DNA of 64,000 nucleotides from Isoetes taiwanensis (Eukaryota; Streptophyta; Lycopodiopsida; Isoetales; Isoetaceae). The stretch is taken from assembly GCA_021234155.1 (NCBI GenBank), contig JAJEKV010000047.1, positions 5,161,637 to 5,225,636 of the forward strand, read 5' to 3'. Each line of letters begins with the position of its first letter. Position 1 is the first letter of the stretch. The position numbers were made by a program, and so were the translations under genes. A model generated the notes under the pieces. That model saw only the letters and a program-made list of their open reading frames with translations. It did not search any database and was not told the DNA's origin. Shown one piece after another: positions 37,242-47,500 of the stretch.

Positions 37242-37757
37242 CTATGATATCCAGACAACTATTTGGTTTTTTTTGGAAGTGTGTGGAAGATAAAGATCAA
37301 TTTCACCGGTTTTGCATGCAATACAACAATCACTTACAAAGGGTTTTTCATTTCGACTTCTATCCAAGATCTTCATACTCATTTCTAAGATAATTTGAAA
37401 CAACTGACCCACTCCATCTGTTTCTTCATAAAGAGCGAGCTTCGACATTTCTAAAGCCCTGAAACTTTTGCTTCTAATGGAGTGCTCTTGGCTATGGCTC
37501 GAAAAGTTTAGGAAATTGATTTTGAAGCTATTTCTAGTTCTTGGTAGAGCAATATAGGGGTTGAATCTTCTTTATGACAATAAGTAACAATTGTGTTTCG
37601 ATTGTGGGCACAACTCGGTACGTGGGAGTTCGTTTTGGTTTGATCGTATCTGTATAGAGATTGCGGCTTGGTGTTTGAAGTTTTCTACTTGTTCGTTCAA
37701 GAAACTTTCTTGCAGTATTCTGGAGTCTTCTTCACGTGGCTTCACCAGATAAAGCAT
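37242..37757 (-). other. Two open, protein-like stretches; possible exons of an unknown gene
   Basis: 37757-37572 reads MLYLVKPREEDSRILQESFL and on. 37450-37242 follows an acceptor (gggctttag) with MSKLALYEETDGVGQLFQII, and has a perfect GTAAGT donor after NEKPF. Both are charged and protein-like, and they would be divergent to the CNOT9-like gene. The phase between them could not be settled and no family is recognised. Confidence 0.2.
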
Positions 37758-37942
37758 AGAGACTTATGTGAAACAAAAGTTCCAACTTGAGTAGATGTGG
37801 TGAATGAGCTTATGCTTCTATACGCTTTCGCATACAACTTGAGGGCAAACTATATAACTCTTGAAACGCATACGACTTGCTTTGGATTACAATGTATTGG
37901 ATTCAACTTGGCTCTAAACAATTTTAGAATCCACGTCGGCTC

Positions 37943-37956
37943 GCTGACACGTCAGC
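37943..37956. promoter_or_regulatory. Palindromic ACGT-core element upstream of the CNOT9-like gene
   Basis: GCTGAC-AC-GTCAGC, a perfect 6-bp inverted repeat with a 2-base spacer, containing an ACGT core. A second ACGT lies at 37933. It is about 140 bases before the ATG at 38096. ACGT cores are bound by plant bZIP factors; function here is inferred from position only. Confidence 0.35.
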
Positions 37957-38095
37957 CAGAACAGCGCTAAAAGTTGCTCCCTCGAATTTGCACAGCTCAA
38001 TTTCAGTTCTCTTCGCTCTAAATCTTGGACAATTCTTCCGGCAGTGTCACATTCAAGAACTCCTCTGTGACTTATTTATTACATCTGCAGCTAGT

Positions 38096-40082
38096 ATGGC
38101 ATCTCTAAAGGCCAAAATCGTCTTCGCTACCGAAGATCCTGAGGATGAGCAGGGCCTAAGCTTGATTCCAGACGTTCCGGCCGATGCAGGCATGTTTAAG
38201 CTCTCAATTCGTCTAAAATCTCTTAATTCGGTCTCGTTTTTAAATCTTTTAGTATTTTTTGCAGGTAATTTGGATGTGAAACCGCGCAAAAGATCGTCTC
38301 GGAAGCATAAGGTTAAATGGATGAAGCGGCCCATGGCAATAGCGGATTTATTAGTGGAAATTCAGGACCCAGACTTGCGCGAAAACGCTCTTCGTTGCTT
38401 GAGTACCCATCTTATAGAGGTACTACATTATGATGCTCTGTTTTGCATGAAACCAAAACCAAATCATCCTCTTCCTTATGGAAATGTTCTTGTCGATTAA
38501 GCATTGAGCATTCCTGCAGAAGCGTGCTGAGGATCCAGATCGTTACCGGAATGCCGGGTTCAGCATCTTTTATTCTTGTGGTACCCTTGCAATTTTGCTT
38601 CAGGTATGGTGATCTGGGGGTTTCGATTTTAGATTTTAGCCGGATATGTGGAATCATGCTCGGTCTTGAACAGGAAGTATGTATGGCATTTTATAAGATG
38701 TGCAAAGAAGAGCTCACGATAAGGGCATCGAAACGCCTTGCAAATGTGCTAACCTTGTTTCAGGTAAAACAACTTTAACTCCCTCTGTTTTCTTTTGTTC
38801 TAATCAGAAATAGATACACAATTCAGGCCGTGGCTGCCAATGAAGAAACCCGTCTTCCCCTACTCAAAGGTAATGCTAATCCTTCTCGGTGATTTTGAAA
38901 AATAGCCCATTCTTATATTACAACCCATCTTATTCTTCTGCAGCCAACATCCCTATTTATCTCACCCCGTTTATTACATCCAAGAGCATTGACGAGCATC
39001 ATGAAAGTCTGAGAACAATGGCATTGTCCATCTTCGGAATTTTATGCCAGGTTTCTTGATTATATAATTTAACTTGGATATGATTCGTAATTGGAGGGAA
39101 GAAACTTAAAATAGTTGGAACGCTTTTTGTACAGAGTAGGGAAACACAGATTCTCTACTGGGCGCTTGAAAACGAGATGGTTTCCTCATGCATCTTCGCT
39201 GTAGAGGTCGGAAGTGAGCTCTCTAAAGTGGTGAGGCTTTTGATTGAATCACTTACTTGGTGGGGTTTAATCTGAACAGAATGCCAATCCTTAGAGTTTT
39301 GCATGCAGGTTTCCATGTATACACTTGAATCTCTTTTATATCATTCTGGTACCCTTCACATGATCTGCGAAAGAGAGGACAAAACGAAGATTACAGACTT
39401 GCTTCACTATGCTGTAAGCCCGATTTTCTCACACAATAATCTATAGCAGATTCCGAAGATGATTCTCTTGTTGTAATATGTATATTGTTTTGTTTTGCTC
39501 GATTTTATAGGTTATGGCGCTAGCTGCAGAACCAGATTTTTCTCCACGCCTGCTCTTCCATGTAATCAGATGCTATGTTCTCTTGTGCCAGCATCCATGG
39601 TCCTTGGAATTCCTAAGCCAGAATTTGCCTGTACAATTACAGGATGGCACATTTACGGAGATCTCAAAGGTAAGCAAATGTGTAATTTAGCGGGATTGAA
39701 TTCCAGAATTTACTGATAGGAGATGAATATACAGGAATACCCAAAGCTGCATCAGCTCCATGAACAACTGCTCATAAACACTGGGAAGATTGGCAATAGC
39801 TTGCCATTTGTATGTCATCTGCATAACAAGGTGCTGTTTGACAGTGGAATATTGCCGAAAGAAACGCACATTAACAAGGCCAACGAAACCGAGGTGATTG
39901 TGAAGAAGGGCACGCATAAGCCGATTCATTATGGAAACAAGGAAAACAACAGAGTACAGTTGAAGTATCAATTTCAACCTGCATTTGATACCACACCTTT
40001 GAGGCCTATAAACCTGAATAGTGAGGAATGGTCCTTGTTTGGAACTCGTCATCAACCTCTTTTGCTTCTCAGCGCCATGTGA
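38096..40082 (+). CDS. Divergent CNOT9/RCD1-like (CAF40) subunit of the CCR4-NOT complex, 9 exons
   Basis: CNOT9 is an armadillo-type adaptor of the CCR4-NOT mRNA deadenylase. Exons: 38096-38419, 38520-38603, 38674-38763, 38827-38869, 38944-39050, 39135-39230, 39309-39413, 39511-39669 and 39735-40082, all GT-AG, phases consistent, TGA stop. Family landmarks in order: DPDLRENALRCLS, YSCGTLAILLQ, ANEETRLPLLKANIPIYLTP, ESLRTMALSIFGIL, VEVGSELSK, FHVIRCYVLLCQHPWS, LPVQLQDGTF. These match the single Rcd1-fold domain, but it diverges widely from the near-invariant housekeeping CNOT9. It also has a C-terminal tail of about 90 residues ending in PLLLLSAM. 38190-38264 may be a GC-AG intron (CAG|GCATGT..TTTTGCAG); it is in frame, so retention leaves the protein open. 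An in-frame upstream ATG exists at 37988. The ATG at 38096 was chosen because MASLKAKIVFATEDPEDEQG looks like a normal N-terminus. Confidence 0.9.
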
Positions 40083-40109
40083 TCTGCTGCATATTTTGCA
40101 TAATTTATT

Positions 40110-40540
40110 CACAGCTATGCTATCTAATCCTCTTGTCCCATTCTGCCTGTTCATAACCTGTATTTCTCACTTCACTCCTATGTTTCTCTACCAGAAATGC
40201 CTGCCTTGTTCTATCATATTCATCATAGCCTAATTCCTTTCAACTTTCTCTATGCTACTTATTCCTGTGTTTCTCTCCCAGAAATGCCTGTCCCATATAT
40301 TCATCATAACCTAATTTCTTTAAACTATTCTCTATGCTATTTATCCCAGATTCTGCCTTTTCATAACCTGTATTTCTCACTTCATCCTGTGTTTCTCTAC
40401 CACAAATGCCTGCATATTCATCATAGCCTAATTCTAGTGTTTTTGCCTGTTCATAATCAGTATTTCTCATGTGTTCTTCACTACAAATGGCTGCTATTCC
40501 ATCATATTCATCATAATCTAGCTATTTTCTATTTATCTAC
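40110..40540. repeat. Imperfect minisatellite, about 100-bp units, just after the CNOT9-like gene
   Basis: Recurring phrases: ttcataacctgtatttctcac (three times), tttctctaccagaaatgcctg and variants (four times), attcatcataacctaattc and variants (four times). T-rich on this strand. It begins about 30 bases after the stop codon, so it likely lies in or just beyond the 3' untranslated region. Confidence 0.75.
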
Positions 40541-43449
40541 CAATGATAATTTCGTCTATTCTTTTGAGAGACTTGAGCACAAACAAATAGTTCCATCCAA
40601 TTGGATAGTTCTATATTCATTTTGTTTTCCATAGCATCTACCATGTTATGATGGATACCAGTTTGAAATAAGTTGATGAATACCTATATGCCAATGTCTG
40701 GCATTTGGTTTAATACATCTGATTTTACTAGTATACATATAAAATGGATGATCATGGTTGTATAAACACCCCTCAAGTTTGTAAATATTCCAAAAATACC
40801 TTCCAAATGGGAGTATATCTTAACATATATAAACCTCAAGGGCAGACCGTTTTGGAAGGAAAAATAGAGAACTTTAGAAAAAATGAAAATGAAAAACTTG
40901 GCTTGACCTACATTATAGCGTCCGAGCTATATATGACCTTCTTGACCAGTGACGGCTTCCATTAGTCTTTACTAGGTTCTCATTCTATCTGCGAATAGGG
41001 ATTCAAATGGCAACAAAAGTCATCGTATGATCTTTATGGGACCAAAATGTGGATGATTCTTTGGAGTTTTCTTCCTTGGGATTTACTGAAATACTGAATC
41101 TTGGCGAGGCGTGGAAATATAAAGTATATCTGTGGATGTTAGAATTATATTATGAAATAATATCTTCACCTCTAGATGAATCTGAGGCGTACTAGCGAGA
41201 GATTTGGTGCCCATTTTGCGCTGTGGAAAAATGGGGAAAAAAACAAGAGTTTCTTCATACAACGTGACGGTGGGATAGACAAGGCCAGGCGATCCTTGAG
41301 ATCATCGACGTCGACGTGCACTTCTTAGCACTCTTCTCAGGCATGCTCGATGCGGTAGAAATTTCAGCGAGTTGTTGAATACCGGACTGCTGAAAGATCT
41401 CCGACTATAGTAGGCCAACCCATGGCGGGTCACAAATGCGCCGATGCTGTACTATCAAAGCCGTTAGTTTAGAACTCATTCAATTTGGGCATCTTTTTTG
41501 GGGCAAGAACAGCTCTTTCAAAATAAAGTCGACGCTGACGGGTTAAGGACACATCTCTTGCTCCAAAATGGTATGGCGGATCTCTTAAAGAAGAATAAGG
41601 CGAGGAACTTCTGACCGTCGTTTGCAAAACTTGCAATAGGAGATGGTTTTTTCTTGGGGATCAATAAAGCTTATATAATGCGATTTTGGCTTTGACTTTT
41701 GCTTTCAAAATCCTTGTGTATCTTGGTATTATTCTAACTAAGGTTTGCTCTTGATATTTACGCTCCAGGACTTCTCAATGTATGAAATTTTATTATTCTA
41801 GCCTCTAGGTTTTGCTCTTAGTATTTATGAACTTCTCAATGAAAAATTTTTTTGTTATTTCATTAGCCTATCCTCTAATAGTTATGAGAATCATCTTCCG
41901 ATAATTCGTCTCGAGTGCATTTAGGAGAAATTGTTGGTAAGTGTGGTTAGTTCTTCTCTGGGAAGAGGACGGTACTTTATTTCCTCTGGACTTTTTTACC
42001 TCCAATTCTTTTTTAATGTGTATGGCCCCAAAATTTGTTGGACGCATCTAAAAGCGATAAATAATGAAGTTAGTAAATATGTATTGAAGGCACTAGAGAT
42101 GTACGTTTCAATAGAGGGTATCAAAAGAGATGATGAAGGCGGTAACACTTGTTCTTTTGATCGACTGAAATATTAAACTAACTTTTGTAAAATAAGGTTT
42201 ATAAAAAATGTTGCTTTCGAAGAAAATATCGAGGGAACATTGGTGACTTTATTTAGCTGTGTTGAGGTAAGAGCTATGTATTGACATAGAAGATTGCTTG
42301 TGTGTGGTGGGTTATTAGAAGAAATGGTCCAATGATCATTGAACCCAACGCCGCCGTTCAAAAGGATATGGAGAGGGGTGAGGAGGAGGTGAATAAAGGT
42401 TCTTCACGAAGTTAGAGGGTGAGGTGTGCGACTACCAAAGAAAGCTGGCCGGTGAGAAAAGAATGCAAAAGCAACCCATTAAAAACGGAAAATACTTACC
42501 ACATTCAAGGGGCTGTGTTTCTGGTTAAGATACCTATGGCGTTGTTTCTCATAGAGAATCACATCATCTTATGCAAATGCTAAGCGCGGCACATACATTA
42601 GAATGGAGCTAGGTAGTAACCATAATTTTAATGTTTTTGGGAGCGAAATAAGAAAAGGCTCACGGTTTGGTATATCACATGGAACTTTTGCATGATGTTG
42701 GCTATTATTGACCAATTCGTTCTTCTTCATGAGAACTCTGGCGGTGAGCTGATGATAGTCGCGGACGATGATGATCGCAGGACTGGAAGTTGTAATTTTA
42801 ACTAAATGTTGGCCGAGGCTATATTGCTTCTCATCGCGAGGGAATGATCACAAGCATCCTTAGAATCGATTCTTTATGAAGAACTATTGTCATCGAATAG
42901 CCTTGATCAATACATAAAAGCAAAATTATCTGAGCCTTTGTCTTTGGACTACTATATATGTTATTCAGTTTAGAACCACAATATGTAGCGAGTTAGGACG
43001 TTACTAACTAAGTAGATGTTTCTACTCATGTATTACATCAATGGAGAAAAAAACATAAAACAAACCTATGGGACATCAATAAAGGAAAATGATATTGATA
43101 AGGAAAGGTGATCAAAATTAAGCTGATATTGATATAGAAGAGTATCATATATATGAATTAGGCGGCATTCATTAGAAACAAGGGGCCTTTTGGCGTTAAA
43201 GTTACTTGGCTCTATCTCACGGTAGTTCGTTAAACATTGATAGGTAGAAATTAAAAACGTGTACTTTTAAACACAAAGTTAGAGGTATTAAATACGGGTA
43301 ATGAGCATGTTATTGTGTAGAAAACAGAAGCGGCGCGGTGGACATTAAGAAAAGGCATACACAAATCATGAACCATGCAAAATGCGGCACGAGGTCAAGC
43401 TAGTTGAATGTTTTAATCCCCATACGTCAAGACAGCCGGATGCATCCAT
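40541..43449. other. No gene recognised
   Basis: Low-complexity AT-rich sequence and short random frames. No motif-bearing open frame and no clear repeat copy found. Confidence 0.4.
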
Positions 43450-44286
43450 TTATGGGGGCGAAACCATGTCTTGCATGCATGCTCTTGGCGCATGTTGGGA
43501 GTTAAGCTATTTTAAGTGGTTCACACATCAGCGTCTCGCTCGGTGGCTTCCTCTTCTCTCTCAGCCGATTACCTTCTTCTCTTTTTCTTTGAACCCACCC
43601 TCCCCTTTTGTTTATTGTATTTGTCACTGCGGCAGCAGTGACCGACCTGTTGGCGAGGTTTTTGTTTTATTGTCGGCGTGGCGTTGATCGACCCCTCCAC
43701 TGCAGGAGTTTGTTTCTATCCGTTTTTGTGTTGGTGATGTCGCGAATGGGGTTAGTGGCGGCATCTATTTCATCTTCTACTCCATTACGTGGGTTTGGGG
43801 CGATTTCTACGCCTTCGTTGTCCAAGCCCGCCGAAGGATTATCGCGGGTTTTTCATAGAAAACCTTAAAAGGCGGTTTTTAAAATCTAGGTGTCGTCTGG
43901 CCGGTACATGATAAACATCTGATAGCATTGCAGCATTTTTGTAAGGGGTCCAAATTATATAATTGGATATTCCTTTATTTTTAAATTGGATTGGCGTGAT
44001 GATAGGCTACCCATATCCCATTGTGAAATGTGAGATGAATGAAGCCTAGTCTGGCCCTCTCTTTCTCGGCCCGATACATTCTTCTTTCTTTGAATCGAGG
44101 CGGGAGGCGTCCGCTTGGTTTGCAACAGTGAAAGTTTCTTTATGTGTAGCATGTCCTTTCTCGTGCCTTAGCTCTTCTTTAGCCTTCATCACGTGACCTT
44201 CATCCTCGATCGATTTTTGTTAAAGAAGTCCTTTTGTGTACATTTGCTTGGGCGGTTTGTTGGTTTAAATGCGAGCCCATTCTGAG
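43450..44286 (+). mobile_element. LTR-like modules, subtype 1 then subtype 2, locus B
   Basis: 43450-44050 follows subtype 1: ttgcatgcatgctcttggcgc, gttgggagttaagctatttt, gaacccaccctcccc (about 43591), stem-loop at 43845-43888, ggtccaaattatataattgg, gagatgaatgaagcc. 44050-44286 follows subtype 2: agccttcatcacgtgacctt, ttgttaaagaagtcctttt, ggtttgttggttt and a degenerate end, agcccattctga. The order of subtypes is the reverse of loci A and C. Confidence 0.55.
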
Positions 44287-44590
44287 GTAATAATTTTTGA
44301 AAAACACCACATTACCTTTATGTTCTCTAAATTGCCAAAATGCCAAATTTTTATGGAAATGGGCATGGCTCTATCTATCCTAGGGCACAAAACAAATGCT
44401 TATGCCGGTTTAGCTCACAATTTCTTTCGCATCTCCAAGGATGTCCAAATTGAATCTATTGACTTAACAAAATTTCTTTTCTTGTGAGGGTTGGAAGTGG
44501 ATAGCTATCTTATACTCATTTGATTTGTCAGCGATTCTGAGCTATGATGATGACTATCCTTAGTGATTCTATACTCAACATTATATATAT
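44287..44590. other. Left flank of the tandem array
   Basis: No gene. The array begins after a short TATA-rich stretch (acattatatatatacaaatc). Confidence 0.4.
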
Positions 44591-47500
44591 ACAAATCAGG
44601 TGGGATTTAATCACATGCCTACAAAGTGTACGTAATAGCATATTGAGGATTTTGCCCGGATGTGTGGTGAGTTGGTATAGGCCTAGTAATGCCAAAATAA
44701 ATGTGCACTTATTGACTGAGTGTATGTTTATATTTGGGAGTTGATTCTTGAGGATTGCTCGGCCATGATCTAGAAGCGTGGTATTGAACAGAAAACCTAT
44801 ACATGTCCTCCACGCTTTGGTATCGTTGAGTGGGACAAAACTAGCTAGTGTCAAAAGGAGCTAGTCCTGAACCGATAAAGTTAGTTTTCTGAACGTGGCT
44901 AGTTCTGCGATTCTTGTCTAAAAGCCCTCACAGTCTAGGATGCCCAAAAGTCGTATGTTGGCGTGACACTGAGCTGGTAACATTAGTTAGAAGCGATGCC
45001 CCTAGAGTTGCCCCTGGGATCGAAAACTTCCTGAGGTGGGATTTAATCACATGCCTACAAGGTGTGCATGTATGGCCAAGAAGAGTTTTTTACCCAGCGG
45101 ATATTATTGGTGTTGAGTTGAGTATAGGCTAATGTGCCAAAAATAAATGATACTTGGTGGAGGTTCAAGCCGGCCGATTAACATGTTGCTGTGGGGAGTT
45201 AGTTCTCTTGGGGTTGCTCGACCGCTGATCCGGCGATGGTGGCTTAAAAACCTTACATCAATCTCCACTGGCTGCTGGTTGGCGATGGGACAAAAACAAC
45301 TGATGAACTGGTCTAGACGATGATAAAAGTTGGTTCTGATTCGCGTGGCTGGTTCTTGATTCTTGTCTAAAACCTACGGTCACTGCGTAGGATGCCCAAA
45401 GTCATGTGGCCGGTGACACCATTTTGGTGGCCTTCATTAAATGCCTAAAGAGTTGCCCTAGGATAGAAAAGCACTACCTCTCAAGGTGCCATTGGGATTT
45501 AATCACGCACAAAGTGTCGTGCATGTATGTGAAAGTTTTGTAGCGGATGTGTGGTGAGTTGGTATGAGCCTAATAATGCAAAATAAATGTGCTGGTGAGG
45601 GTTCAAACTTAGGCGGTGTATGTTTTATATTTGAGTTGGATTCTTGGGTTACTAGAGCCATGATCCCAAAATTGGTGAACAAAATATGTCCTCACTGTTT
45701 GCTTTCGTTAGCGATGGGACAGCAAAACTAGTCACGTCAAAGACTAGTCTGAACCATTAAAGTTTTACAGGAATTAAATGGTAGTTTCTTGATTCTTGTC
45801 TAAGCCTAGTCCTAGGATGCAAAAGTCATATGTGGCAGGCGGCATATGGTGACTGATTGCGATGCCCCTAGAGTTGCTAGGATCCTGAAGCACTTCCTCA
45901 GGTGGGATTTAATCTGCATCTGCAAAAGTGCCGCGTATGGCCAAAGTTTTGCCGGATGTGTGGTGGTGAGTTGGTATGGGCTTCAATACCGTATTATGCG
46001 CGGTGGGGTTCTGACGCCAGGCCGGTGTATGTGTTTATATTTGGGGTTGAGAACCTCTGTGCATGATCCGGCGTGGTAGAACGCAAAACGCAGCTGTCCT
46101 CTTCGTTAGCGGTAAAGAAACTAGCTAGTGCGTGAACCAGTCTGAACCTTGATAAAAGGATGGTTCTGATTCTGTGGTATTTTGGGATTTCGCGTTCTTG
46201 TCTAAAACCCTACGGTCCTAGGATGCCCAAAAGTCATATGTGGCGGTGACACTGGGTTAGTGACACTGCGTTGCGGCGTGCTAGAGTTGCCTAGGATCAA
46301 CTTCCTGGTGGGATTTTAATCCATCACTACAAAGGAGGTATTAAATATTATGGCCAAAAGTTTTGTAGGATGTGTGGTGAGGATCGGGCGCCAGGCTATT
46401 CACTGAAATGTACGCGGTGGGGGTTTAAAACCCGACGTGTATGTTTATATTGGGAGTTGATTCTGCTGAAGTTATAGGCCATGATCCCCGGCATTGGTAA
46501 GAACTTAAAAGCTATACATGTCCTCTCTCCACACCTGGCTGCTTCTGGATTGGCGATTGACAAAAACCAGCGGTACGTAAAGACTTCTTAGTCTGAACGA
46601 TAAAAAGGTGGTTTTCTACGGTCTGGCTGCGGTTTCTTGCGGTTCGCGTCTAAAGCCTTCCCTGTCCTGGATGCCCAAAAAGTCATATGTGGCGTGACTT
46701 TAAGTGGCCGTTCGTGATACTAAGTTACCTAGGATCCAGAAAACTTCCCTCAAAAGGTGGGATCACGCCTGGTGTGGATGTGTGGTGAGGTTGGTATGGG
46801 CCTGGTAATGCCAAAATAAATAATGCGCAGTGAGGTTTAAACCGACGTGTATGTTGTTGGGAGTTGATTCTTGGGGTTATCATTATGATCCCCGGCGATG
46901 GTAAGAACTTAAAAGCCTATATGTCCTCACACAGGCGCTCGTTGGCGATGGGACAAAACTGTAGTGCCGTTAAAGACTTGAATCTGAACCGATAAAAGTT
47001 GGTTTACGATTCTTGTGGCTGGTTTCTTGATTTCTGTACAAAACCCTCTGATGGGATGCCCAAAAAGTCATATTGGCGGCGGCACTAGGCTGGCGCTTGG
47101 GATGCGGCGTGCCCTAGAGTTGCCCTAGGATAGAAAACTTCCTCAAAGGTGCGGAGTTATCCACAAAGTGTGCATGTATTATAAAGTTTTAGCGGATGTG
47201 TGGTGAGTTGGTATAAGGCTAGTAATGCCAAAATAAATGTGCACTTGGTGGGGTTCAAACCGACGGTGTATGTTTATATTTGGGAGTTGAGGATTGCCGG
47301 AGGTTGCCTCTTACGACCATGATCCCCGGCGTGTGGTGGGCACAAAACTATACATGTCTCACTGGCGCTGGGTGGGACAAGCTAATTACGTCAAAAGACG
47401 CTAGTCTAGACGATAAAGGATGGTTCTACGGTCGCGTGGCTGCGGTTCAAGTTCTTTGACCAAAATACCTGGTCTAGGATGCCCAAAAAGTCATGCTGTA

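Noticed and set aside
39687-40154. 155-codon minus-strand frame opposite the last CNOT9-like exon
   Set aside because: It mirrors the coding exon 39735-40082, which is supported by homology order and splice phase on the plus strand.
40197-40634. 145-codon plus-strand frame downstream of the CNOT9-like gene
   Set aside because: It is translated minisatellite; the repeated phrases explain its length.
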